A stretch of 37,275 nt of DNA, taken from positions 1 to 37,275 of the forward strand of contig NZ_JAELTO010000037.1 of NCBI RefSeq assembly GCF_016428875.1. Reading direction: 5' to 3'. A model generated the notes under the pieces. That model ran no database searches, had not been told where the DNA came from, and saw nothing but the letters and a program-made list of their open reading frames with translations. Within the stretch, counting starts at the first letter, position 1. Every line of letters starts with the position of its first letter. Source of the stretch: Xylophilus sp. ASV27 (GTDB taxonomy: Bacteria; Pseudomonadota; Gammaproteobacteria; Burkholderiales; Burkholderiaceae_C). Shown one piece after another: positions 14,543-23,113 of this stretch. The position numbers were made by a program, and so were the translations under genes.

Positions 14543-17500
14543 TTACATGCGGCGGCCGGCTTGCGGCGGCAGGCGGCGCAGGGCGAATCCGGCCAGGAGC
14601 ATGGACAGGATGATCAGGCCCCATTCGGAGAGGGTGGGGATCGCGGTCGGAGGCGTCGGCGGCGCTGGGGTGACGTCCAGTTCGCCGCGTGTAGGCGTCG
14701 TGTCGATGTAATTCGTTGCCGTGATGTTGGACGAGTCATTGATGTACTTGCCTGCTGTGGCGGCGCGAACCGGTACCGTAATGGTGCAGGTGGCATTGGC
14801 ACCGACGTCGCCGCCGGCGATCGATACCGATCCGCTGCCGATGACCGCCGTCACCACGCCATCGCCGCAGGTGGTGGCGCCCGCGCCCGCCACGGTCATG
14901 CCCGCAGGGAAGGTATCGGTCAGATTGAAATCTGTTCGCGCGACGGCATTGACGTTAATGATACTCAGCGTCAGCGTGCTGATCTGCCCAGCCGCCACTG
15001 AGCCGGGGCTGAACTGCTTTTGCAAGGCCGTGTTGGGCTGAGCCGACAGCGTGGCCTGTGTGGGGCTCGGGTTCGTGGAGAACACATCGGTCGTGATTGC
15101 GCCTGCCGGTATGGTGTTGGTCTTGTTGCCGGTCGTGGTCAGCACCATGCTCAGCGTCAGGCTGCAACGATTGTTCGGCACCAAACCATTGGTGTACTCC
15201 GCGAAGCGGAAGCCCGAGATCGTGAACGAACTGCGGTCTGCCGCGATGCTCACATCAGCGGGGCTGCCGTCGGCCTTCTGGCAGGTGGTCGACATGTTCG
15301 GCACCTGGGACACCTGCATTCCTGCAGGCAGGTTGTCGGTCAAGGTAATCTTGTCCTGCGGGCCGGAGCTACCCGTGGTGGCCGTAAAGTCCAGCGTCAG
15401 CGGTACGGCGCGGCCCCCCAGGGCGCTGCTTTGCGCAAAGCTCTTGACCACGCTGATGCCAACGTTGCCGCTCTTGGTCAGGGTGGCCGTGACCGGCTCC
15501 AGGTTGGACTGGCCTTGGTCGTTGGTGACCCCGCCTGTAGCGATGGTGTTGGTGACGGTGGCGTCGCCCACGGTGCCGCCGTTTCTGACCACATCCACCT
15601 GGATCTGGCAGCTTGCCTTGGCGGGCACGGTACCGCCAGCCAGGCTCACGGTCGCTGCACCCGATGTCGCGGTCAGCGTACCCCCGCAGGTATTGTTGAC
15701 GTTGGCCGGGCTGGCAACAGTGAGGGTGCCGAAGCTGGCGCTGGAAGGCAAGGGGTCCGTCACCGCCAAATTGGTAATGGCGCTGCTGGACTTGTTGTTG
15801 AACGCGATGGTCAAGCGCGTGACGGCGCCCGGGCCCATGCCGATAGTGCTTGGGCTGAACGACTTGGTGGTATCCAGGTCGGAGCGGACGATGACACGAG
15901 CCGCCACGTCGCCGGTAGCCGTTACGGTGCGAGACGTCCCCACCACCGTGGCGATCACATCGCTCGCCTTGATGGTGTTGATGGAATCGCTGCCGCGAGG
16001 GGCTGCGGCGTCATCGCTCTCCAACAGAATGTTGTAGAAGCAGCCCAGGTTCCGGGGGGAAGTGTTGTTCGGGCCGGCAGCGTTGAGCAGCGTCCAGCCG
16101 CTATACGTGATGGTCTTGCCATCGGAACCTCCTACGGCAACGCTGCCTTGCACGCTGCAGCCGCTGCTCGCCACGGGCGCGCCATCACCATACGGCGCAG
16201 GGGGATTCTGCATGTAGAGCACAGTCTGCGGACTGGCCACCTTCAAACCAGGAGGCAGGGTGTCGACGATGGACCCATTCTGATAGTCGGCGTCGAACGT
16301 GGTGTTGAGAGCGGCCACGCGCATCCAGAACTTTTCGCCCTTCTCCACGTGCGCCGCCTGGTCGAGCGCTGAACCTGTATACGACTTGCCATCCGCGGTA
16401 ATAAGGCGCTTGTCCGTCGCCACCGTGCCATCCCCGACGCCTGGACCTGGCGTGCCAGAAGTGGTCAGATTGGCGGATGTCGCCTGTTTGGGGAACAGTG
16501 TTGTGTCGACACCCGAGAAAGTCACGTCAGACCTGCGGCCCGCTGTCGAGAGCTCGTTGATCGCGGCCGCCGTCACATCCGTCGTCTTGACGTAGAACTG
16601 GACATAGCAAGTGCCGGGCTGGCCATTCGCGGCCGCAGGCACGGAGAAGCCATTGATCGAAACCGTTGTCTGACCGGCCGCGATAGGGCCCGGCAGGTTG
16701 CCGCAGGTGCCTGTCACGGGGCCGGCGACCGAGACGGTACTGCCCGGCAGAGAGTCCGTGAGCGTACCGCCGGTCAAGTCGGTATTGCGGGGGTTGCTGA
16801 AATACACCCGCACCGGCACTGGCTGATTCACGCTGGCCGTTGCGCCGGCAGCGGAAGTATTGAAGGCAGTGCCATACAGGTCGGCGGGCACTGGGGCGTC
16901 CGTGGTATACCAGGTGTTACCGGCAGGGTTGCCGAACGCCTTGGTCATTTTGATTTCGTTGCGTACGTACAGCGCCGCCTGTGCCGGCACGGAGTTGCTG
17001 TAACTGCCGGTTGCAGTCACGCCGCCTACTGCAATGGTGTTGAGCAAGGGCCCGCTGGTTGCGGGCGCAGTCACCTGTACCGTAACGGTGCAAGTCGCGC
17101 CTGCCGCGATGCTGCCGCCCCCCATCTGCACGGCCGCTGCACCGGCAGCCGTCGTCGTCGTCGTTGGCGAGCCGCAACCACTACTGAAGGTCGGCGCGCC
17201 GTTGGTGGTCAGACCGCCCGGCAGGGCATCGTTGAACGTCACCCCGCTCAACGGCACTGCCGGATTGCTGGTGTTGTTGCGCACAGTGATGGTCAGCGTG
17301 GAGTTCGCGCCGCCCGTCACCAGCGAGGGGGAGAAAGTCTTGGTGGTAGGCAGCGGGTCGACCGGAGCGCGGACGCGCAAGGTTGCGGAAAAATCCTGCG
17401 ATTGAGAGGACTGGCCGCTGGCGTCCGTTGCCGTAGCGTCAGTTCCGGGAACCGTGTTGGTCAGGTTCGAGTCGGCGCTCACGGCACCGGCGTATACCGG

Positions 17501-17977
17501 GACCGTGACCGAGCAGTTGGGTTCGACCGTGCCGGCCGGGCGTGGCGGCACGACAGCGCTGGTGATGGTAATGGTTCTCGCCTTGGTGTTGTTCGGCGGA
17601 TCGAAGTAGTCGGAGTACGTGATCACGCCAGCGGTGCACCCGCTCGTGGCGCTGCCTTGGATTACCGCTGGCACGTCGGAGGACAAGAACCAGAGTTGCC
17701 CCACGGGGGTCGTCGCGGGCAAGGTGTCCTTGAGCGTCGCGTTCAGGTTTCCGCTCGTCGAGTTGAACAGATCGAATTGCAGCGTCGTGGAGCTATTGGC
17801 GTTGATGTCGGTCGGATTGAACTTCTTGTTGGCCAGGAAGTTCTGCGCAGAGGCCCCGCCAGCGGCGAACAGCAATGGCACGGCCAGCAAGGCAGCCCAC
17901 GAGCGTTTGTGCCTTGGGGTGAAGGAAGGCTGCGACAACGAGTCTGTCGAGGCACGTGAGAGCAGATCTTTTGGCAT
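14543..17977 (-). CDS. Large DUF11-repeat surface protein with IPTL-CTERM sorting signal
   Basis: A 1144-residue secreted protein. A basic N-terminus and hydrophobic core (WAALLAVPLLFAAGGASA) form a long signal peptide. The body is a series of DUF11-like beta-sandwich repeats. They recur as L-T-I-x-N, D-x-L-P-x-G, then T-C-G and V-S-(I/L)-A-G-G, T-C-T-(I/V)-T-V, N-T-(I/V), often with KSFSP or KQFSPGSVAAG at the repeat start. The end has IPTLSEWGLI (from residue 1113), a hydrophobic stretch and an RR-rich tail: the IPTL-CTERM proposed sorting signal. Likely role is a cell-surface adhesin or structural protein. Codon use is visibly less GC-biased than in flanking parA and parB, which suggests later acquisition. 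ATG at 17977 has a weak GAAGAG upstream. Confidence 0.88.
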   Translation of the reverse strand: MPKDLLSRASTDSLSQPSFTPRHKRSWAALLAVPLLFAAGGASAQNFLANKKFNPTDINANSSTTLQFDLFNSTSGNLNATLKDTLPATTPVGQLWFLSSDVPAVIQGSATSGCTAGVITYSDYFDPPNNTKARTITITSAVVPPRPAGTVEPNCSVTVPVYAGAVSADSNLTNTVPGTDATATDASGQSSQSQDFSATLRVRAPVDPLPTTKTFSPSLVTGGANSTLTITVRNNTSNPAVPLSGVTFNDALPGGLTTNGAPTFSSGCGSPTTTTTAAGAAAVQMGGGSIAAGATCTVTVQVTAPATSGPLLNTIAVGGVTATGSYSNSVPAQAALYVRNEIKMTKAFGNPAGNTWYTTDAPVPADLYGTAFNTSAAGATASVNQPVPVRVYFSNPRNTDLTGGTLTDSLPGSTVSVAGPVTGTCGNLPGPIAAGQTTVSINGFSVPAAANGQPGTCYVQFYVKTTDVTAAAINELSTAGRRSDVTFSGVDTTLFPKQATSANLTTSGTPGPGVGDGTVATDKRLITADGKSYTGSALDQAAHVEKGEKFWMRVAALNTTFDADYQNGSIVDTLPPGLKVASPQTVLYMQNPPAPYGDGAPVASSGCSVQGSVAVGGSDGKTITYSGWTLLNAAGPNNTSPRNLGCFYNILLESDDAAAPRGSDSINTIKASDVIATVVGTSRTVTATGDVAARVIVRSDLDTTKSFSPSTIGMGPGAVTRLTIAFNNKSSSAITNLAVTDPLPSSASFGTLTVASPANVNNTCGGTLTATSGAATVSLAGGTVPAKASCQIQVDVVRNGGTVGDATVTNTIATGGVTNDQGQSNLEPVTATLTKSGNVGISVVKSFAQSSALGGRAVPLTLDFTATTGSSGPQDKITLTDNLPAGMQVSQVPNMSTTCQKADGSPADVSIAADRSSFTISGFRFAEYTNGLVPNNRCSLTLSMVLTTTGNKTNTIPAGAITTDVFSTNPSPTQATLSAQPNTALQKQFSPGSVAAGQISTLTLSIINVNAVARTDFNLTDTFPAGMTVAGAGATTCGDGVVTAVIGSGSVSIAGGDVGANATCTITVPVRAATAGKYINDSSNITATNYIDTTPTRGELDVTPAPPTPPTAIPTLSEWGLIILSMLLAGFALRRLPPQAGRRM

Positions 17978-18151
17978 GGCTGGAAACTCTTCTGCAGGAC
18001 GTTCCGAGGCGCACGCTCATATCAAAACGTGCGCCCCGGATAAAGAATGCAACCGCGGTAACCGCAGATTGCGCCGGCTTCGAGTCTATGCAGCCATGGC
18101 GTGGCGCGTTAGTTAGCGCTCACAATTGTTTGCAATCCTGGCGGAACCTGT

Positions 18152-18937
18152 TCACAGGCGCTTGATGCGCTGCACCATTTCCCGCGCAAACTCGACGAAG
18201 GCCAGGCTGCCCTTGGCCTGCGGGTCGAACACCACGCCCGGCAGGCCGTAGCTGGGGGCTTCGGCCAGGCGCACGTTGCGCGGGATCACGGTGTTGAACA
18301 CCTTGTCGCCGAAGTGGTCCTTGAGCTGCTCGCTGACCTGCTGCTGCAGCGTGATGCGCGGGTCGAACATGACGCGCAGCAGGCCGATGATCTGCAGGTC
18401 CTTGTTGAGGTTGGCATGCACCTGCTTGATGGTGTTGACCAGGTCGGTCAGGCCTTCGAGTGCAAAGTACTCGCACTGCATGGGCACGATCACGCCGTGT
18501 GCCGAACACAGGCCGTTCAGGGTGAGCATGGACAGCGAAGGCGGGCAGTCGATCAGCACGAAGTCGTACTCGGCATCGACCGCGGCCAGGGCGTGCTTCA
18601 GGCGTTTTTCGCGCTGATCGAGCTGCACCAGCTCGACCTCTGCGCCGGCGAGCTCGCGGTTGGCGCCGAGCACGTCGTAGGCGCAGCCGCTCTCGGCCAG
18701 GCGCTCGGCGCGCACGCGCGCCTCGGTGATCGGCACCCCGTCCACCAGCACTTCGTACAGCGAGGATTCGAGCGCGCGCTTGTCCACGCCCGAGCCCATG
18801 GTGGCGTTGCCTTGCGGGTCGAGGTCCACCAGCAGCACGCGCTGGCCGACCTTGGCCAGGCCGGCGGCGAGGTTGACGGAGGTGGTCGTCTTGCCGACGC
18901 CGCCTTTCTGGTTGGCAACGCAGAAGATGTGGGCCAT
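18152..18937 (-). CDS. parA: Chromosome-partitioning ATPase ParA (Soj)
   Basis: A 261-residue ParA/MinD-type ATPase. The deviant Walker A is KGGVGKTTTS (11-20), followed by LLVDLDPQGNAT, the switch region FVLIDCPPSLSML, and the C-terminal IPRNVRLAEAPSYGLPG seen in chromosomal ParA proteins. Known role: dynamic nucleoid-bound ATPase that drives ParB-parS complexes apart. It starts seven bases after the lysE stop, so it is read from the mnmG-rsmG-lysE transcript or a promoter within it. Its usual partner parB is about 4.3 kb further on, beyond the DUF11 gene and the small hydrolase gene. Confidence 0.97.
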   Translation of the reverse strand: MAHIFCVANQKGGVGKTTTSVNLAAGLAKVGQRVLLVDLDPQGNATMGSGVDKRALESSLYEVLVDGVPITEARVRAERLAESGCAYDVLGANRELAGAEVELVQLDQREKRLKHALAAVDAEYDFVLIDCPPSLSMLTLNGLCSAHGVIVPMQCEYFALEGLTDLVNTIKQVHANLNKDLQIIGLLRVMFDPRITLQQQVSEQLKDHFGDKVFNTVIPRNVRLAEAPSYGLPGVVFDPQAKGSLAFVEFAREMVQRIKRL

Positions 18938-18944
18938 GGGGGAC

Positions 18945-19559
18945 TTATTTGGAGAAAGCGAGTCGAAGGCCGAAGCCGATCAGGAAGACGCCCGCCAGCC
19001 GTTCCAGCCAGCGCAGCAGGCCGCGCCGGGACTGCACCTGCTGCCTGACCGCGCGGGCCACGGCCACCAGGGCGAGGCCATAGAGCGCGGTGATGACGGC
19101 GATGGTGGCGGCCATGGCGGCAAAGGTGGGGATGCCGCGGTGCGTGGCCGGGTTCACGAACAGCGGGAAGAAGGCCATGTAGAACACGATGGCCTTGGGG
19201 TTGAGCAGGGTGATGAAGAAGGCCTGGCGCGCGTAGTGGCGCGGCTCGATGCGCACCGGGCTGGCCGCGCCCTCTCTGGCGGTGAGCAGGCGCAGGCCGA
19301 TCCATGCCAGGTAGGCGGCGCCAGCATATTGCACGGCCAGGAACACGGCCGGATAGGCCGCCAGCAGCGCGGCCACGCCGGCCACCGCGAGCCAGAGCAG
19401 GACCTGGTCGCCCGCGATTACGCCCGCGGTGGCGGCGGCACCCGCGCGGAAGCCGCCCTTGCCGGCGGAGTTGAGCAGGGCGAAGGTGCCCGGGCCTGGC
19501 AGCATGAGAAAAACCAGCACGGCGGCGCAGAAAGCACCGTAGTCGGAGATGCCGAACAT
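18945..19559 (-). CDS. LysE/RhtB-family amino-acid exporter
   Basis: A 204-residue inner-membrane protein with about six hydrophobic segments. The N-terminal LMLPGPGTFALLNSAGKGG matches the LysE-family PGP motif region, and ITLLNPKAIVFYMAFFPLFV is the conserved NPK loop. Family members export amino acids or similar metabolites, but the substrate is not predictable. ATG at 19559 is chosen because the first helix begins there. It lies between rsmG (52-base gap) and parA (7-base gap); the gene order suggests co-transcription, not functional linkage to segregation. Confidence 0.88.
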   Translation of the reverse strand: MFGISDYGAFCAAVLVFLMLPGPGTFALLNSAGKGGFRAGAAATAGVIAGDQVLLWLAVAGVAALLAAYPAVFLAVQYAGAAYLAWIGLRLLTAREGAASPVRIEPRHYARQAFFITLLNPKAIVFYMAFFPLFVNPATHRGIPTFAAMAATIAVITALYGLALVAVARAVRQQVQSRRGLLRWLERLAGVFLIGFGLRLAFSK

Positions 19560-19611
19560 GGGGAAATCCTGGGGGAAGCTGAGAATGCGGCGGGCGCGGG
19601 GAAAGACGAGT

Positions 19612-20298
19612 TTAAGCGCCCTCGCCTTCCGTAACGCCGCCTTTCGATGTGATCTTGCGCATCCAGACCAAGCAGCGTTCCGCATCGAGGCCCGGCACCA
19701 CCAGCTGTTCCACGTGAAACACGCGAATGTCCGGGTGCAGCGCGGCCAGTTCGTCCGCCGGGTGCTTGCCCTTCATCGCCATCCAGACACCGTCGGCCGC
19801 AAGCGTTGTGCCCGACCAGCGGGTGAAGTCCGGCAGCGAGGCGAAGGCGCGCGAGCAGACCACGTCATGAGGCTGGTTCAGCGTCTCCACACGCGCATGC
19901 AGGCCGCGCAGGTTCGGCACACGCAGCTCCAGCGCCACCTGCTGCTGGAAGGCCGCCTTCTTGGCCACCGTGTCGACGCAGGTCACCCTGGCCTGCGGAC
20001 AGCAGATGGCGATCACTGCGCCCGGCAGCCCGGCGCCCGAGCCCACGTCGAGCACGCTGAAGGGCGCGCTGGCCTCCCCCACGCTGGCGCGCTGGCGCAG
20101 CAGGGGCGGGATCACGGCCAGGCTGTCGAGCAGGTGGTGCGTCAGCATGTCGGCCGGGTCGCGCACCGCCGTCAGGTTGTAGACCTTGTTCCACTTCTGC
20201 AGCATGGCCAGGTAGGCCGACAGTTGGGCGCATTGCGCGGCGCCGAGCGGCAGGCCCAGGGCGGCGGCGCCTTCCTCGATGGTGGACACCTTGCTCAT
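19612..20298 (-). CDS. rsmG: 16S rRNA m7G527 methyltransferase RsmG (GidB)
   Basis: A 228-residue RsmG methyltransferase that modifies G527 of 16S rRNA using [23 protein letters not shown] and the [10 protein letters not shown] segment are RsmG hallmarks. The SAM site is [17 protein letters not shown], followed by [23 protein letters not shown] is also conserved. The start overlaps the mnmG stop by four bases (ATGA), so the two are translationally coupled. A parS site lies within its 3' part (19706-19721), encoding FHVEQ. Confidence 0.96.
   Translation of the reverse strand: MSKVSTIEEGAAALGLPLGAAQCAQLSAYLAMLQKWNKVYNLTAVRDPADMLTHHLLDSLAVIPPLLRQRASVGEASAPFSVLDVGSGAGLPGAVIAICCPQARVTCVDTVAKKAAFQQQVALELRVPNLRGLHARVETLNQPHDVVCSRAFASLPDFTRWSGTTLAADGVWMAMKGKHPADELAALHPDIRVFHVEQLVVPGLDAERCLVWMRKITSKGGVTEGEGA
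19706..19721. other. parS: parS site 1 (in rsmG)
   Basis: TGTTCCACGTGAAACA matches the chromosomal parS consensus TGTTnCACGTGAAACA exactly. ParB should load here; parA and parB are in the same neighbourhood. Confidence 0.9.
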
Positions 20299-22262
20299 GC
20301 GGAAGCCGCCTCGGCCGGCGCCGCCGCGCCAAAGCCCTTGAAGCCACGCTTCTTCAGATGGATCAACAGCAGCGACACCGCCGCCGGCGTGACGCCGGAG
20401 ATGCGCGAGGCCTGGCCTAGCGTCTCGGGCCGGTGCTTCTGCAGCTTCTGCCGCACCTCGAAGCTCAGGGCGCTCACCTGCAGATAATCCAGGTCGGCCG
20501 GCAGGCGCAGGTTTTCGTAGTGCGCGGCGCGCTCCACCTCGTCCTTCTGGCGGTCGATGTAGCCGGAGTATTTGGCCGCGATTTCGATCTGCTCGATCAC
20601 CGCCTCGCTCGCTTCGCCCAGGGTTTCACGTGAAACGTCGCCGGTGGCGTACCGGCCGCCATCCAGCGACATGAGCGCCGCATAGCTCACGTCCGGGCGT
20701 CGCAGCAGGTCGGCCAGGTTGTACTCGTGCTCGATGGCCTTGCCGAGCACCCGCTCGGATTCGCTCGCGGGCAGGTTGCGCGGGTTCACCCAGGTGGATT
20801 TCAGGCGCTCCGTTTCACGTGAAACAGCATCGCGTTTGCGGCTGAAGGCGTCCCAGCGGGCGTCGTCCACCAGGCCCAGCTTGCGGCCGATCTCGGTCAG
20901 GCGCATGTCGGCGTTGTCCTCGCGCAGCTGCAGGCGGAACTCGGCCCGGCTGGTGAACATGCGATAGGGCTCGGTCACGCCCTTGGTGATCAGGTCGTCC
21001 ACCAGCACGCCCAGGTAGGCCTCGTCGCGGCGCGGCAGCCAGGCGTCTTCGCCCCGGCATTGCAGCGCGGCGTTGATGCCGGCAAACAGGCCCTGGGCCG
21101 CCGCCTCCTCGTAGCCGGTGGTGCCGTTGATCTGGCCGGCGAAGAACAGGCCGCCGATCTGGCGCGTCTCGAAGCTGCTCCTGAGCGAGCGCGGGTCGAA
21201 GTAGTCGTACTCGATGGCATAGCCCGGGCGCAGGATGTGGGCGTTCTCCAGGCCCTTCATCGAGCGCACCAGCTGGTACTGGATGTCGAACGGCAGGCTG
21301 GTGCTGATGCCGTTGGGGTAGAACTCGTGGGTGCTCAGGCCTTCGGGCTCCAGGAAGATCTGGTGGCTCTCCTTGTCGGCAAAGCGGTTGATCTTGTCTT
21401 CCACGCTCGGGCAGTAGCGCGGGCCCACGCCCTCGATCTTGCCGGTGAACATGGGGCTGCGGTCGAAGCCGGAGCGGATGATCTCGTGCGTGCGCTCGTT
21501 GGTGTGGGTGATCCAGCACGGCACTTGCCGCGGGTGCATGGCCGCATTGCCCATGAAGCTGAACACCGGCACCGTGTCCCCCACCCCGCCCGGCATGCCG
21601 TCGCCGGGCTGCTCGGTGCACTGGCTGAAGTCGATGCTGCGGCCATCCAGGCGCGGCGGCGTGCCGGTCTTCAGGCGGCCCTGCGGCAGCTTCAGCTCCT
21701 TCAGCCGCGCCGACAGGCTGGCCGCCGGCGGGTCGCCCGCGCGGCCGGCGGCGTAGTTGTTCAGCCCCACGTGGATCTTGCCGTCCAGGAAGGTGCCGGC
21801 CGTCAGCACCACGGTGCGGCTGCGGAAGGTGATGCCCACTTGCGTGACGGCGCCGACCACGCGCTCGCCCTCCACCACCAGGTCGTCCACCGCCTGCTGG
21901 AACAGCCACAGATTGGGCTGGTTCTCCAGCCGCCGGCGGATCGCCGCCTTGTACAGGATGCGGTCGGCCTGGGCCCGCGTGGCGCGCACCGCCGGCCCCT
22001 TGGAACTGTTGAGGATGCGGAACTGGATGCCGCCCTCGTCCGTGGCAATGCCCATGGCGCCGCCGAGCGCGTCCACCTCTTTCACCAGGTGGCCCTTGCC
22101 GATGCCGCCGATGGAGGGGTTGCAGCTCATCTGGCCCAGCGTCTCGATGTTGTGCGACAGCAGCAGCGTCCTGCAGCCCATGCGGGCCGCGGCCAGCGCC
22201 GCCTCGGTGCCGGCATGGCCGCCGCCGACGACGATGACGTCGAAGGTTTCAGGGTAGATCAT
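20295..22262 (-). CDS. mnmG: tRNA uridine-5-carboxymethylaminomethyl modification enzyme MnmG (GidA)
   Basis: A 655-residue FAD enzyme that with MnmE makes the 5-(carboxymethyl)aminomethyl modification at wobble U34 of several tRNAs. The FAD motif is [21 protein letters not shown] near the start. [22 protein letters not shown] and [14 protein letters not shown] are strongly conserved, as are [11 protein letters not shown] and [18 protein letters not shown]. The C-terminal [16 protein letters not shown] is the MnmE-interacting helical tail. The start ATG overlaps the toxin stop (ATGA), an unusual upstream neighbour; only weak Shine-Dalgarno-like bases (GGAAG) precede it. Two parS sites (20622-20637 and 20811-20826) lie in the reading frame, and each encodes VSRET. 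Confidence 0.97.
   Translation of the reverse strand: MIYPETFDVIVVGGGHAGTEAALAAARMGCRTLLLSHNIETLGQMSCNPSIGGIGKGHLVKEVDALGGAMGIATDEGGIQFRILNSSKGPAVRATRAQADRILYKAAIRRRLENQPNLWLFQQAVDDLVVEGERVVGAVTQVGITFRSRTVVLTAGTFLDGKIHVGLNNYAAGRAGDPPAASLSARLKELKLPQGRLKTGTPPRLDGRSIDFSQCTEQPGDGMPGGVGDTVPVFSFMGNAAMHPRQVPCWITHTNERTHEIIRSGFDRSPMFTGKIEGVGPRYCPSVEDKINRFADKESHQIFLEPEGLSTHEFYPNGISTSLPFDIQYQLVRSMKGLENAHILRPGYAIEYDYFDPRSLRSSFETRQIGGLFFAGQINGTTGYEEAAAQGLFAGINAALQCRGEDAWLPRRDEAYLGVLVDDLITKGVTEPYRMFTSRAEFRLQLREDNADMRLTEIGRKLGLVDDARWDAFSRKRDAVSRETERLKSTWVNPRNLPASESERVLGKAIEHEYNLADLLRRPDVSYAALMSLDGGRYATGDVSRETLGEASEAVIEQIEIAAKYSGYIDRQKDEVERAAHYENLRLPADLDYLQVSALSFEVRQKLQKHRPETLGQASRISGVTPAAVSLLLIHLKKRGFKGFGAAAPAEAASA
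20622..20637. other. parS: parS site 2 (in mnmG)
   Basis: The core GTTTCACGTGAAAC (20623-20636) is a perfect 14-bp palindrome equal to the parS core. The outermost bases are g and g instead of T and A. Confidence 0.9.
20811..20826. other. parS: parS site 3 (in mnmG)
   Basis: The core GTTTCACGTGAAAC (20812-20825) is identical to site 2, here with c and A outside. It lies 189 bases from site 2. Confidence 0.9.
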
Positions 22263-22687
22263 GATCCGCTCGCTTCCACAAAATCAGTGATGACGCCCAG
22301 CACGCGGGCGCCCTCGGCCTGACGGCGGTCGGCCGTCACGAAAAGGTCTACATCGGCCACCTGGGCCGTGCCCACGTGCAGGGCATCCATGGCGCTCAAC
22401 GGGGCCTGGCGCATGGCGGCCAGGGCAAGGCGCTCCACGGCATCGGTCAGGGGGACGACGGCAAAGTCCTCGAAATCCCGGTCGATGTCGCCCAGCACGC
22501 GCTCATATTCGTCATGGGTGAACAGCCCTTCGCGCCACTGCCGCGAGAGCGCCGACACCAGTTCGGCGCGGCAATGCGCCGCCACCGTGATGCGGGTGGC
22601 GCGGCGCTGCGCCTGCTGCACCTGGGCCAGGCCCGATTCGCCGCTGTAGCGCTTGAACAGCGCCGAACTGTCAAAGAGGACGTTCAT
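22259..22687 (-). CDS. PIN-domain toxin (VapC-like ribonuclease)
   Basis: A 142-residue PIN-domain protein. The acidic active-site residues are in place: D6 ([12 protein letters not shown]), E42 ([12 protein letters not shown]), D101 ([14 protein letters not shown]) and D120 (LFVTADRRQ). VapC-type toxins cleave tRNA or rRNA in a Mg-dependent way and are neutralised by the upstream antitoxin. It starts four bases after the antitoxin stop. Its own stop overlaps the mnmG start codon as ATGA, so the toxin-antitoxin operon reads straight into mnmG. The active site looks complete and the frame is intact. Confidence 0.9.
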   Translation of the reverse strand: MNVLFDSSALFKRYSGESGLAQVQQAQRRATRITVAAHCRAELVSALSRQWREGLFTHDEYERVLGDIDRDFEDFAVVPLTDAVERLALAAMRQAPLSAMDALHVGTAQVADVDLFVTADRRQAEGARVLGVITDFVEASGS

Positions 22688-22691
22688 GGCC

Positions 22692-22943
22692 TCACATCCC
22701 GCTGCCGCGCTCTTCGACGATCAGCCGCGCGCCGGTCTTCTCCGGCGGGCGCAGATAGCGCAACGGCTCGACCGGCCGCTTCCAGCTGGGCTGCCGCTCG
22801 GCCTGGGCCTGGGCCGCCTGCACCGGCACCAGGTCGGCCACCGGCCTGCCATGGCGCAGGATGCGCACGGTCTCGCCCTTCTCCACCAGGTCGAGCATGG
22901 CGGAGGCGTTGGCGCGGAATTCACTCAGGGGCAGGATTTGCAT
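22692..22943 (-). CDS. Phd/YefM-type antitoxin
   Basis: An 83-residue antitoxin. The N-terminal half MQILPLSEFRANASAMLDLV followed by EKGETVRILRHGRPVADLVP is the Phd/YefM DNA-binding fold. The C-terminal half (WKRPVEPLRYLRPPEK) would wrap the PIN toxin. The ATG at 22943 directly abuts a 26-bp palindromic operator and no Shine-Dalgarno sequence is present, so the mRNA may be leaderless or very short-leadered. Autorepression by the antitoxin-toxin complex at that operator is expected from the family. Confidence 0.88.
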   Translation of the reverse strand: MQILPLSEFRANASAMLDLVEKGETVRILRHGRPVADLVPVQAAQAQAERQPSWKRPVEPLRYLRPPEKTGARLIVEERGSGM

Positions 22944-22969
22944 ATGTACAAAATCGGAGTTTTGTACAT
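22944..22969. promoter_or_regulatory. Palindromic operator of the toxin-antitoxin operon
   Basis: The perfect inverted repeat ATGTACAAAA (22944-22953) / TTTTGTACAT (22960-22969) has a 6-base spacer. It carries two TGTACA cores, the motif known from YefM-type operators. A TTAAAAT-like -10 element overlaps its upstream edge on the minus strand, so binding would block RNA polymerase. Confidence 0.8.
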
Positions 22970-23007
22970 TTTAAGTACCTCGCCGGCGGCCAGCGGGCGC
23001 GCAAGGC

Positions 23008-23046
23008 AAAGCCCCTGCGGCGCACACGGCAGCGCAGGGGCTTTTT
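23008..23046. terminator. Hairpin terminator between the toxin-antitoxin operon and the aldehyde dehydrogenase remnant
   Basis: The stem GCCCCTGCG (23011-23019) / CGCAGGGGC (23033-23041) has AAA before and TTTTT after. The U-tract is five bases on the plus strand and three on the minus strand. The leftward aldehyde dehydrogenase transcript is the likely client, so it would act mainly with the weaker tract. Confidence 0.6.
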
Positions 23047-23066
23047 ATAGCCAAATCGGCCTCAAT

Positions 23067-23107
23067 CCCAGGTATCACCTGGGCTATTAGCTATCATTTC
23101 AATAGCA
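23067..23107 (-). repeat. 41-bp dispersed repeat, copy B
   Basis: The plus-strand sequence starts CCCAGGTATCACCTGGG (a 6-bp hairpin with a 5-base loop), continues GCTATTAGCTATCA and ends ATAGCA. It lies just past the stop of the aldehyde dehydrogenase pseudogene. It matches copy C over about 30 of 41 positions. Confidence 0.7.
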
Positions 23108-23113
23108 TTTTCA

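Noticed and set aside
12056-15001. A 981-codon rightward open frame across the methyltransferase, parB and hydrolase genes
   Set aside because: Arg/Ala/Pro/Ser-rich, no domain, and it crosses several well-supported leftward genes.
14543-17977. Repetitive DUF11 gene considered as an RTX or autotransporter adhesin
   Set aside because: No GGxGxD nonapeptides and no C-terminal beta-barrel. The end is an IPTL-CTERM signal and the repeats are DUF11-like.
18000-18060. Possible DnaA-box-like TTATCC on the minus strand near parA, considered as part of an oriC
   Set aside because: Only a partial, single match. There is no cluster of TTATCCACA boxes and no AT-rich unwinding region. The origin is probably near but outside the window.
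18053-18067. Near-palindrome CCGCGGTAACCGCAG upstream of the DUF11 gene, considered as an operator
   Set aside because: Too short and GC-typical to distinguish from chance; no regulator is associated.
22259-22943. Toxin-antitoxin pair considered as part of a mobile island or phage-defence cluster
   Set aside because: No integrase, transposase, attachment repeats or other defence genes adjoin it; only the pair itself is supported.
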